From Noviherbaspirillum sp. UKPF54 (GTDB lineage: Bacteria > Pseudomonadota > Gammaproteobacteria > Burkholderiales > Burkholderiaceae_D), in NCBI RefSeq assembly GCF_007874125.1, contig NZ_CP040128.1, positions 3,658,001 to 3,722,000 on the forward strand: 64,000 nt of DNA, in the 5' to 3' direction. Position numbers and translations under genes: made by a program. Positions 43,002 to 51,282 of this stretch are shown one piece after another (the first letter of the stretch is position 1; every line of letters starts with the position of its first letter). Under the pieces are notes generated by a model. The model saw only the letters and a program-made list of their open reading frames with translations, was not told the origin of the DNA and made no database searches.

Positions 43002-44027
43002 ATGGATGAGACAACAACACTCCACTTCGAAGCACCGGACCAAGCCGTTCACGACTTGGGTGCGGGTTTCAGTTCTAGCGGGCGCGAGAGCCGGTGGCTG
43101 GCACAGCGGGGATACGGCAAGCGCAAAAAACTGACGCTGGATGAGGTCAAGGCGGTCCTGCGTCAGGAACCGGTCATTTTCGCGCCCCTGATGAACGGCA
43201 GCTCGCCGTTTGGCGACGAGTTTCCGCTCTCTTCCAGCTGGAGCCAGGATGGCGAACAGCTGGCACGGCATGTCATGCATGGCTTGAACGCGCTCAAGGA
43301 CGACGAGAATGGGCTGACCCTGGTCATTGCGTGTGCCGGAGCCTACCAGCAAGGCCATATGGATCATTTGATGATCTGGAACATCTCGGTAGTCGGTGGT
43401 GCGCCCGAGTTGCAAATTGGAAATCAGGAAAACATTGGCGGCAGGCACTATCCGACTGGCCACATCAACACTGTAGCGCTTTGGCAACAACATGATCCTT
43501 CCGGCGCCAAAAACAGCAATGCGCCCGGCACGCCGGTCGACAGCTTTTTGAAAACGCCGGTCGGCCTGTCGGTGGCGCACCACGGGCTGTTCATCAACCT
43601 GTTTCCGTCATCCGCCTCGCAGAATTTCGAGGCCGCGCTGCGCGCCCTGAGCGAGGAAGAGGCGGGGCAGCGCTTCGGTTTCTTTGACGGGCAAAAGAGT
43701 TGCTTTACCACCGCGCGCGACTTGCTCGGCGCCATTCGCACCAAGGGACCGCATGGCTGCGACATCGATTGGGGCGCGCGCCAGCCGCAGCCGGTGGTAC
43801 CCGAGATTCTCAACAAGCTCAGCGTGCTGACCAATAACGAGCGGCAGGTCGGCATTGAAACAGCGTTCGGCAAAGCGTGGGACCTGAACGACCAGCGCAC
43901 GCGACATGCCGTCAGCCGCGACAGGACGGTATTCGCGACGCTCTCCGCCCGGCTGGGCGGCTGGATCAGCAAGAAGCCTGGCGCCTACCTGGTGAACATT
44001 CGCCCTGCCTTGCCGCGCCTGTCATAG
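43002..44027 (+). CDS. Unrecognised 341-aa protein
   Basis: No family is recognised. The product is soluble, with no signal peptide or membrane segment. It begins MDETTTLHFEAPDQAVHDLG, contains KRKKLTLDEVKAVLRQEPVIFAPLMNGSSP, a hydrophobic core strand (GLTLVIACAGAYQQGHMDHLMIW), His-rich stretches (GGRHYPTGHIN, LSVAHHGLFINLFP) and a C-terminal segment QVGIETAFGKAWDLNDQRTRH. GAGAAAAC precedes the ATG. The 120 bases upstream are strikingly AT-rich for this genome and should hold the promoter. The coding part has normal composition. A large perfect palindrome lies 43 bases after its stop. Neighbours give no clear hint of role. Confidence 0.8.
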   Translation: MDETTTLHFEAPDQAVHDLGAGFSSSGRESRWLAQRGYGKRKKLTLDEVKAVLRQEPVIFAPLMNGSSPFGDEFPLSSSWSQDGEQLARHVMHGLNALKDDENGLTLVIACAGAYQQGHMDHLMIWNISVVGGAPELQIGNQENIGGRHYPTGHINTVALWQQHDPSGAKNSNAPGTPVDSFLKTPVGLSVAHHGLFINLFPSSASQNFEAALRALSEEEAGQRFGFFDGQKSCFTTARDLLGAIRTKGPHGCDIDWGARQPQPVVPEILNKLSVLTNNERQVGIETAFGKAWDLNDQRTRHAVSRDRTVFATLSARLGGWISKKPGAYLVNIRPALPRLS

Positions 44028-44069
44028 CAAGTCCGGCATCATCGCTCGCCGTCGGGCACGGCGAAAGAC

Positions 44070-44095
44070 CGTGCCGATGGCGCGCCATCGGCACG
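44070..44095. repeat. Perfect 26-bp palindrome
   Basis: Positions 44070-44095 form an uninterrupted palindrome whose left half is CGTGCCGATGGCG. No T-run follows. A shorter complementary stretch, GGGCACGGC at 44054-44062, precedes it. It lies after the unrecognised gene and may act as a terminator or protein-binding site. Confidence 0.55.
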
Positions 44096-44396
44096 AATCG
44101 GTCAGCCCGCCGCCGCACCGCCCTCCCGGTCGAGATTGAGCACGGGCGTCGACACCCTCGCCTTCGACGATTTCACTCCCCAATTATTGTCCATTCGTCA
44201 AGATTACGAGCGCGATTATTCTCAAAACAGAAATAATGTATTGCAACTTTTGCTGTTTTTCCTGACGCGCGCGATCGGTAGACTGTGCTTCATCGATGAG
44301 CACACAAGCAGTGCGACTCACGACGGCAGGACCCGACGGGCAGTTTGCCTGGACCGCCGAGCCCGGAGTCACCAACCTGAATAGTGGAGAATGAAA

Positions 44397-44771
44397 ATGA
44401 ATGCGAAACAACTGATTATTGCTGCCGCCGTCTTTGCCGCTGCCGGTTCCGCCATGGCCGACCAGACTTTCCCGTATGTCGAATTCAGCAACGCTCCCTC
44501 GACCAAGACGCGTGCAGAAGTCGCCGCTGAAGTGCGCACGCCGGCTGTGGCGCAGAGCGAGTACGTCGAATTCAACAAGGTACCGCGTGGCAAGACCCGC
44601 GCCGAAGTGCGCGCCGAATTGCAGCAAGCGTATGCCAGCGGTGAACTGGCTGCGATTCGCAATACCGAATTCGTCGAGTTCAGCCATGTGGCTTCGACCA
44701 GGACCCGCGAAGAAGTGCGCAAGGAAGCGATCCAAGCCGCCAAGGCCAAGAACGTCGGTTCCGGTAGCTGA
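44397..44771 (+). CDS. Small periplasmic protein with three DUF4148-like repeats
   Basis: A signal peptide (MNAKQLIIAAAVFAAAGSAMA) is followed by three copies of a 20-residue unit: YVEFSNAPSTKTRAEVAAEV, YVEFNKVPRGKTRAEVRAEL and FVEFSHVASTRTREEVRKEA. The shared pattern is [YF]VEF[SN]xxxxx[KR]TRxEVxxE. The TRAEVRAEL part resembles DUF4148, a short periplasmic domain common in Burkholderiales. The ATG at 44397 is chosen over 44391 because GGAG is then 7 bases away. A clear rho-independent terminator lies about 90 bases downstream. Function is unknown; small proteins of this kind are often abundant and stress-induced. Confidence 0.8.
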   Translation: MNAKQLIIAAAVFAAAGSAMADQTFPYVEFSNAPSTKTRAEVAAEVRTPAVAQSEYVEFNKVPRGKTRAEVRAELQQAYASGELAAIRNTEFVEFSHVASTRTREEVRKEAIQAAKAKNVGSGS

Positions 44772-44863
44772 TACCCCTTCTGCGCAATAGTTTTCAGGCG
44801 GCGGCCGCCAGGCCGGCGCCCTTTTTACAGCATCTCCTCCACTCCCTCCGAGAGTTGGATTTG

Positions 44864-44894
44864 GCCCGCAGCCGCAAGGTTGGCGGGCTTTTTT
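44864..44894 (+). terminator. Rho-independent terminator
   Basis: GCCCGC (44864-44869) pairs with GCGGGC (44883-44888), followed by six T residues. It lies downstream of the three-repeat protein gene on the same strand and before the glycosyltransferase gene. Confidence 0.8.
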
Positions 44895-45071
44895 GCTTTT
44901 CCTTCCTCCCGCGCCGCCGCCCCAATGCTGCGCCGCACAACAACTTCTCCATTGCATTCCATTCGTGCAGGGCACAAAACCGGAAATGATGTGTCTCATT
45001 CAAGTAGTCCCGCCTGCGTTTCATAAACGCCACACTTGATAACGGGTTCCTCATGGGGGCTCGCACACTGC

Positions 45072-46097
45072 ATGAAGATTGCTCAAGTCTCCCCACTATT
45101 CGAAAGCGTGCCGCCGAAACATTATGGAGGCACCGAACGCGTCATTTCCTACCTTACTGAAGAGCTGGTCCGCCAAGGACACGAGGTCACGCTGTTCGCC
45201 GCCGGCGACTCGACCACCAAGGCGCGCCTGATCGCGCCCTGCCCGCAAAGCCTGCGCCCCGAGATGCTGCGCTACCCTTGGCTGGCGTATCACACGATCC
45301 AGATGGACATGGTGGCCGAACTGGCGACGGAATTCGATGTCATTCATTTTCATACCGACTACCTGCACTTTCCGGTAGCTAATAGACTGTCGACAGCGCA
45401 TGTCACGACCTTGCACGGACGCCTCGATTTGCCGGAATTGGAACCGCTGTACAAGCGCTTTCCGCATATGCCGCTGGTATCCATTTCCAATAGCCAGCGC
45501 ACCCCGCTGCCTTGGGGCGACTGGCATGCGACGGTGTATCACGGCTTGCCCGACGACTTGTATGCGTTCGAACCGGACGCTGGCAACTATTTTGTTTTCA
45601 TCGGTCGCATTTCGCCGGAAAAGCGGCTCGATCGCGCCATCGATATTGCCCTGCAATGCGACGTGCCGCTGTATATCGGCGCCAAAATCGATAAGGCCGA
45701 CGAGGCGTATTTCGAAGACCAGATCAAGCCGCTGCTGCGTCATCCCAAGGTGCAATTCCTCGGTGAAATCGGACAGCGCGAAAAGCGCGAACTGCTCGGC
45801 CATGCCAGCGCGCTGCTGTTCCCGATCGACTGGCCCGAACCATTCGGGCTGGTCATGATCGAAGCCTTTTCATGCGGAACGCCGGTGATCGCGTACCCGC
45901 ATGGCTCCGTTCCCGAGATTATGGAAGACGGCGTCACCGGCTATACCGTCACCAGCCAGGAGGAAGCCGTGCGAGCGGCCCGGAATATCCATTTGATCGA
46001 CAGGAAGGGCTGCCGCGAGGCATTCGAACGCCGCTTTACCGCAACCCATATGGCGGAAAACTATCTACGCGTCTACCAGCAACTGCTGTCCGGATGA
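45072..46097 (+). CDS. Glycosyltransferase family 4 (GT-B)
   Basis: The 341-aa enzyme has the GT4 organisation: an N-terminal acceptor domain starting KIAQVSPLFESVPPKHYGGTERVIS (Gly-rich turn), a donor domain from about residue 165 (NYFVFIGRISPEKRLDRAIDIAL) and the nucleotide-sugar motif LLFPIDWPEPFGLVMIEAFSCGTPVIAYPHGSVPEIME, containing the retaining EX7E pair. It transfers a sugar from UDP- or ADP-sugar in the cytoplasm. The ATG at 45072 fits the family N-terminus. It lies 45 bases upstream of a glycogen-debranching-type gene, so the two are probably co-transcribed. The acceptor could be a storage glucan or a stress-related glycoside rather than a surface polysaccharide, judging by that partner. 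Confidence 0.9.
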   Translation: MKIAQVSPLFESVPPKHYGGTERVISYLTEELVRQGHEVTLFAAGDSTTKARLIAPCPQSLRPEMLRYPWLAYHTIQMDMVAELATEFDVIHFHTDYLHFPVANRLSTAHVTTLHGRLDLPELEPLYKRFPHMPLVSISNSQRTPLPWGDWHATVYHGLPDDLYAFEPDAGNYFVFIGRISPEKRLDRAIDIALQCDVPLYIGAKIDKADEAYFEDQIKPLLRHPKVQFLGEIGQREKRELLGHASALLFPIDWPEPFGLVMIEAFSCGTPVIAYPHGSVPEIMEDGVTGYTVTSQEEAVRAARNIHLIDRKGCREAFERRFTATHMAENYLRVYQQLLSG

Positions 46098-46142
46098 GCG
46101 GGATGTCCCCTTTCCTTGCCGGACATTAAGACGGAGAAAGCC

Positions 46143-48314
46143 ATGGTTGAAAAAAAGATCCAATTCGGCGAGCAATGGTACATCCTCGCCACCTCCTCCC
46201 CCGCCGACGAACGCCGGCGCGTGCTCAAGCATAACGACATCTTCGCCCTGTTTGACCGCTTCGGCGACATCCAATCGATCGGCATGGGCGAAGAAGGCAT
46301 TTATCACGGCGACACCTGCTTTCTGTCGCACCTGGAGCTGCTGGTCGAGGGCTTTCGGCCGATGTATCTCAATTCGACCGTCAAGGACGACAACGGGCTG
46401 TTCATCATCGAGCTGATGAACCCCGACCTCTACCCGGAAGGCAAGAAACATATCCCGAAGGGCGTGCTGCACATCTTCCGCGCCAAGCTGCTGTGGAATA
46501 ACGCCTGCTACGAACACGTGCGCGTGGTGAACTTCGGCCTGGACCCGGTGGAGGCGACGCTGTCGCTGGAGTTCGGCGCCGACTACAAGGATATCTTCGA
46601 GGTGCGCGGCTTCGACCGCACCGACCGCGGCGAATACATGCAGCCGCGCGTGTCCGAGCGCGAACTGGTGCTCGGCTACAAGGGCCTGGACGACCTGATC
46701 CGCAAGACCCGCATCACCTTCGATCCGCCCCCGGTCAAGCTCAACGACCGCCGCGCCGATTTCAACGTGCTGCTGCCGCCCAAGGGCGAAACCCACTTCT
46801 ATGCCACGATTGCCTGCGAGCGCGACGAAGAGCCGGCGGTGCGGGTGACGGATTACTTTACGGCGTTCAATAACTTCACCCAGGAAACCAGCGAGCGCGT
46901 GCAGAAATCCTGTACCGTGGTGAGCACCGACCCGTTGTTCAACCGCTGGCTCGACCGTTCCACCGCCGACCTGCTGATGCTGACCACGTCGAACAGGGAG
47001 GGCGGCTATCCGTATGCCGGCCTGCCGTGGTATTCCACCACCTTCGGGCGCGACGGCATCCTGACCGCGCGCGAATACCTATGGGTCGATCCCGGCATGG
47101 CGCGCGGCGTGCTGTCGTTTCTGGCCGCCACCCAGGCCACCGAATTCGACCCCGAGCGCGACGCCGAACCGGGCAAGATCCTGCACGAGGCGCGCCAGGG
47201 CGAGCTGGCCAACCTGAAGGAAATCCCGTTCGGGCGCTACTACGGCACGGTCGACGCCACGCCGCTGTTCGTCGGACTGGCCGGCGCCTATTACGAGCGC
47301 ACTGGCGACCTCGCCTTCATCCGCACCATCTGGCCCAACATCCGCAACGCACTGCACTGGATCGACAAGTACGGCGACCGCGACGGCGACGGCTTCGTCG
47401 AATACGCGCGCTACACCGAGCAGGGCCTGGCGCAGCAGGGCTGGAAGGATTCCTACGACTCGGTGTTCCATCGCGACGGCCGGCTGGCCGACGCGCCCAT
47501 CGCCTTGGTCGAGGTGCAGGCCTACGTGTACGAAGCCAAGTTGCGCGCATCCGAACTGGCGCACCTGCTGGGCGAAGGCGGACTGGCGCTGGAGCTGGAA
47601 GAAAGCGCGCGGCAACTGAAGGAGCGCTTCAACCAGGTCTTCTGGTGCGAGGAGATCGGCACCTATGCGCTGGCGCTGGACGGCGCCAAGCAGCAGTGCA
47701 AGGTCGCCTCCTCCAACGCCGGCCACGCGCTGTGGACCGGCATCGCCACGCCCGACTATGCCTTGCGCGTGGCGGATCAGTTGCTGAGCGACGATTTCTT
47801 CTGCGGCTGGGGCATTCGCACCATCCCGATCAACGCAGCGCGCTACAACCCGATGGCGTACCACAACGGCTCGGTCTGGCCGCACGACAACGCGATCATT
47901 GCCGAGGGCATGGCGCGCTACGGCTTTACCGACAAGGCGATGAAAGTGTTTTCGGCGCTGCGCGAAGCAAGCCTGTACATGGACCAGACGCGCATGCCGG
48001 AACTGTTCTGCGGCTTCGAGAAACGCCCCGACGAAGGGCCGACGCTGTATCCGGTTGCGTGCTCGCCGCAGGCATGGGCCGCGGCTTGCGTGTTTTCGCT
48101 GCTGCAGGCTTGCCTCGGGCTGAGCTTCAACCCAAGGCAATCGGAAATCCGCTTCCGCCATCCGCAGCTGCCCCCGTTCCTGGAATCGGTGGAAATCCGC
48201 AACCTGCAGATCAACGGCGCCACCGTCGACCTGCTGCTGGAGCGCTATCCGAACAACGTCGGCGTCAACGTGCTGCGCAAGGATGGCAACGCGGAGGTGG
48301 TGGCGGTCGCCTGA
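46143..48314 (+). CDS. Glycogen debranching enzyme-like amylo-alpha-1,6-glucosidase
   Basis: The 723-aa protein has an N-terminal beta-sandwich (residues 1-230: QWYILATSSPADERRRVLKHNDIFALFDRFGDIQ) typical of GDE_N domains. An alpha/alpha six-barrel catalytic domain follows (YPYAGLPWYSTTFGRDGILTAREYLWVDPGMARGVL, DATPLFVGLAGAYYERTGD, GWKDSYDSVFHRDGRLADAPIALVEVQAYVYEAK, YHNGSVWPHDNAIIAEGMARYG). TTFGRDG and SVWPHDN are catalytic-region landmarks of the GH133/GH63-like fold. It should hydrolyse alpha-1,6-linked glucose or related linkages in a glucan or glycoside. It has no signal peptide and acts in the cytoplasm. GGAGAAAGCC precedes the ATG. It is paired with the GT4 gene. Confidence 0.9.
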   Translation: MVEKKIQFGEQWYILATSSPADERRRVLKHNDIFALFDRFGDIQSIGMGEEGIYHGDTCFLSHLELLVEGFRPMYLNSTVKDDNGLFIIELMNPDLYPEGKKHIPKGVLHIFRAKLLWNNACYEHVRVVNFGLDPVEATLSLEFGADYKDIFEVRGFDRTDRGEYMQPRVSERELVLGYKGLDDLIRKTRITFDPPPVKLNDRRADFNVLLPPKGETHFYATIACERDEEPAVRVTDYFTAFNNFTQETSERVQKSCTVVSTDPLFNRWLDRSTADLLMLTTSNREGGYPYAGLPWYSTTFGRDGILTAREYLWVDPGMARGVLSFLAATQATEFDPERDAEPGKILHEARQGELANLKEIPFGRYYGTVDATPLFVGLAGAYYERTGDLAFIRTIWPNIRNALHWIDKYGDRDGDGFVEYARYTEQGLAQQGWKDSYDSVFHRDGRLADAPIALVEVQAYVYEAKLRASELAHLLGEGGLALELEESARQLKERFNQVFWCEEIGTYALALDGAKQQCKVASSNAGHALWTGIATPDYALRVADQLLSDDFFCGWGIRTIPINAARYNPMAYHNGSVWPHDNAIIAEGMARYGFTDKAMKVFSALREASLYMDQTRMPELFCGFEKRPDEGPTLYPVACSPQAWAAACVFSLLQACLGLSFNPRQSEIRFRHPQLPPFLESVEIRNLQINGATVDLLLERYPNNVGVNVLRKDGNAEVVAVA

Positions 48315-48354
48315 GTCTGCCTGCGGCCGCTCCGGGTGTTTGGCACCCTGGGCC

Positions 48355-50040
48355 CTAGAATTGCTCCCATTCGTCCCCGGCCGTTGCCAGCACCTTGGCG
48401 GCTGGCCTGGGCTTGGGTAGCGCTTTCACCGGCGCCGGGGCGGGCGCGAGCGACTTTACCCCGCTGCGGGGCGCCGTTACCGCAAGCGCCGGCGCGCCTT
48501 CGACCTTGAACACGCTGACGGCCTGCGCCAGCCTGCCGGACTGTTCACGCAGCGATTCCGCGGTCGCCGCGGCTTCTTCCACCAGCGCCGCATTCTGCTG
48601 CGTGACCTGGTCCATTTGCCCGATCGCCTGGTTGATCTGTTCGATGCCGGACGTCTGCTCGTGGCTGGCCGCCGAAATCTCGCTCATGATATCGGCGACC
48701 CGCTGCACGCCGGTGACGACTTGCTGCATCGTGGCGCCGGCCTGGTCGACCAGCCTGCTGCCGGCGTCGACCTTCTCCACCGAGTCGCCGATCAGCGCCT
48801 TGATTTCCTTGGCGGCGGCCGCCGAGCGTTGCGCCAGCGTGCGCACCTCGGTCGCCACGACCGCAAAGCCGCGCCCCTGTTCGCCGGCGCGTGCCGCTTC
48901 CACCGCGGCGTTCAACGCCAGGATGTTGGTCTGGAAGGCAATGCCATCGATCACACCGATGATGTCGACGATCTTCTTCGACGAGGCATCGATCGCGCCC
49001 ATGGTGTCGACCACCTGGGCCACCACGTTGCCGCCCTTGACCGCGATGTCGGCCGCGGATTGCACCAGGCTGTTGGCTTGCTGCGCATTGTCGGCGTTCT
49101 GCCTGACCGTCGCGGTGAGCTCTTCCATCGAGCTTGCCGTTTCTTCCAGGTTCGACGCCTGCTGTTCGGTGCGGGAGGACAGGTCCAGGTTGCCCTCGGC
49201 GATCTGGTCGGTGGCCAGCCCGATGGCGACACTGCCCTCGCGCACATGCAGCACCGTCTCGGCCAGGCTCTTCTGCATCCTGCCCAGCCCCAGCATCAGC
49301 TGCCCCATCTCGTCCTTCGACGCCGCCTCGACCGGCCTGGTCAGGTCGCCGGCGGCAATCGCCTCGAAATGGCCGAGCATGACGCGCAGCGGGCCGGTGA
49401 TGGCGCGCACCAGCATCACGGCGGACACCGCCACGATCAGCAAGCCCAGCGCCAGTCCGGCAATCGCCGTGGCGCGGATCACGCTGAACATCGACTGGCT
49501 GTCGCGGTAGCTTTGCGCGGCCACCTTCATCTGCAGCGCCGCCAGTTCGTCGGCGCGGCTGCCAAACGCGGCAAACAGCGGCTGCGCCTTCTCGCCCATC
49601 ACGCGCTCCGCATCGATACGCTGGCCAGCACCGATGGCTGCGATCAGCGCCTGCGCGCCTTCGCGCAGATACTGCGTGCGCCTGGCGGACACGTCATCGG
49701 ACAGCTTTTTTTCTTCACTGTCGGCGGGCAGCGCGACATACCGTTGCCATTCCTGTTCCGCTTGCGCGTGGAAATCCTCGGCGCGCTTGACCATACTTTT
49801 CACGTCATCCGTATCCATGCCCATGACTGCCTGGTCGAGCGTGGTCCGGGCCTGCAGCATGCGATTCTGCACGTTGCCGATCGCCATGGCCGCCGCCATC
49901 TGGTTGGAATAAACTTCTTTCAGCACCGAATTAGTTTGCTGCAAACCGACGATGCCCATGACGCCGCCGATAAACAGCAGGATTCCCATCAGCATCATGG
50001 TGCCGACAAGGCGGGCCTTGATTGACAAGCCTTTCATCAT
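48355..50040 (-). CDS. Methyl-accepting chemotaxis protein (Tsr/Tar type with CheR pentapeptide)
   Basis: The 561-aa receptor has TM1 ([25 protein letters not shown]), a periplasmic four-helix-bundle ligand domain of about 155 residues, TM2 ([22 protein letters not shown]), HAMP, and a cytoplasmic signalling domain whose hairpin tip reads [45 protein letters not shown]. Methylation-helix Gln/Glu clusters flank it ([22 protein letters not shown]). It ends DEWEQF, matching the C-terminal WxxF pentapeptide that tethers CheR and CheB in enteric-type receptors. The start at 50040 has ACGGAAAAAA ahead. It is convergent with the debranching gene. The ligand is unknown. Confidence 0.95.
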   Translation of the reverse strand: MMKGLSIKARLVGTMMLMGILLFIGGVMGIVGLQQTNSVLKEVYSNQMAAAMAIGNVQNRMLQARTTLDQAVMGMDTDDVKSMVKRAEDFHAQAEQEWQRYVALPADSEEKKLSDDVSARRTQYLREGAQALIAAIGAGQRIDAERVMGEKAQPLFAAFGSRADELAALQMKVAAQSYRDSQSMFSVIRATAIAGLALGLLIVAVSAVMLVRAITGPLRVMLGHFEAIAAGDLTRPVEAASKDEMGQLMLGLGRMQKSLAETVLHVREGSVAIGLATDQIAEGNLDLSSRTEQQASNLEETASSMEELTATVRQNADNAQQANSLVQSAADIAVKGGNVVAQVVDTMGAIDASSKKIVDIIGVIDGIAFQTNILALNAAVEAARAGEQGRGFAVVATEVRTLAQRSAAAAKEIKALIGDSVEKVDAGSRLVDQAGATMQQVVTGVQRVADIMSEISAASHEQTSGIEQINQAIGQMDQVTQQNAALVEEAAATAESLREQSGRLAQAVSVFKVEGAPALAVTAPRSGVKSLAPAPAPVKALPKPRPAAKVLATAGDEWEQF

Positions 50041-50284
50041 TTTTTTCCGTAATACGTAAGTCGGGAACAAGGCTCCCGGTCAGGTTGAACAGATGCAAGG
50101 CGACAGCCTGGATGCGCCAGGTATGGAGAGAGGCCGGGATTGGGACGCATGTGCTCGCGAGGGTGACATGCTTGCCTAACTTGCATTGGGGGCACCACTT
50201 AAAAGCTAAACCGATTGTACCCCCAAATATTTCCATGCGGCAATTATTCATCAATTCCGATGCAACACATAGCCGTAAAGCCGC

Positions 50285-51013
50285 TTACCCCGCATCGAGC
50301 TCCTTGTAGTGCCGGAAAATGCCCTCGTTGTTGAACGGCTGGCGCCGCTCCGATGCCAGGTAAGCCTTGACCCGCGTGCGCGCCGCCACCCGGTCATGCA
50401 GGGCCGCAAGGCGCGGATAGTCCGGTTCGAGCCGTTTCATGGTGCGCGGAAACGCATAGCGCAAGCCAGCCATCACTTGGAACATCGACAAGTCCGCATA
50501 GGTCAGCGCATCTCCCGCCAGCCAGCTGTCGCCGTGCGGATTACGTTCGAGCACGGCTTCGAAATATCCCAGGAAGCGAGGCAAGCGCATCCCGGTGAAA
50601 TCGGTGGCGCGCCGCAGCGCTTCGGCTTTCTGTTCGTCGTAATACAGGCCGGCGGCGATCGGATGATGCGAGTCATGCACCTCGGCGACCAGATCGGCTA
50701 TGGTTAGCTGCAACTGGTGCACCCACAGGCGGGCCGCTTCCTCCTGCGGCGCCAGCCCGTGCCTAAGCCCGAGAAACAGCAGGATGTTGGCGGTCTGGCC
50801 GATCACCTGTTCCCCAGCTTTCAGGAAGGGCGGTGCAAAAGGCGGGCAGGCAAGGTCGGCGTTTTCCAGCATGGCCATCAGCGCCGGCATGCCCATGCCG
50901 TGGCCCGAATGGTGCGCGACATCGACATAATCGACGCCCGCCTCTTCCAGCGCCAGCCGTACGAATTCGCCGCGCCCGGGGATGCCCGGCCAGTAATAAA
51001 GTTCGTAACGCAT
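50285..51013 (-). CDS. Glutathione S-transferase
   Basis: The 242-aa protein has the thioredoxin-like N-domain (YELYYWPGIPGRGEFVRLALEEAGVDYVDV, with a Tyr as the probable catalytic residue) and the all-helical C-domain (SWLAGDALTYADLSMFQVMAGLRYAFP, including the N-capping Thr-Tyr-Ala-Asp motif). A longer than usual inserted segment (HSGHGMGMPALMAMLENADLACPPFAPPFL) replaces the normal loop before the glutathione-binding cis-Pro. This resembles GSTs related to the prostaglandin-D-synthase/sigma group. It should be cytoplasmic and detoxifying. It is monocistronic, divergent from the following PAS-GGDEF-EAL gene. Confidence 0.88.
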   Translation of the reverse strand: MRYELYYWPGIPGRGEFVRLALEEAGVDYVDVAHHSGHGMGMPALMAMLENADLACPPFAPPFLKAGEQVIGQTANILLFLGLRHGLAPQEEAARLWVHQLQLTIADLVAEVHDSHHPIAAGLYYDEQKAEALRRATDFTGMRLPRFLGYFEAVLERNPHGDSWLAGDALTYADLSMFQVMAGLRYAFPRTMKRLEPDYPRLAALHDRVAARTRVKAYLASERRQPFNNEGIFRHYKELDAG

Positions 51014-51282
51014 GCTGTGTTGCTCCCGACAGTTGGCGAGTTCTCAGTTTGGCAGGGCCGAAACGGAACACAAGGCCGCCATACCGGGTTTTCGGGCTGA
51101 TTTGTGCGACTCGGTTGCAACATGCACAAGAATTTTCCCTGTGCAGAGATATGTCGTAATGCAATAATTCATCACAGATACAACTTAAGCCGGATCCTTG
51201 CCATGGATCCTTGCTACGAATAGGCAATCACAATGACGAGACGCTTTTTGGCGGTGTCGACGCTGCGCGGCGGGAGAGTGTC

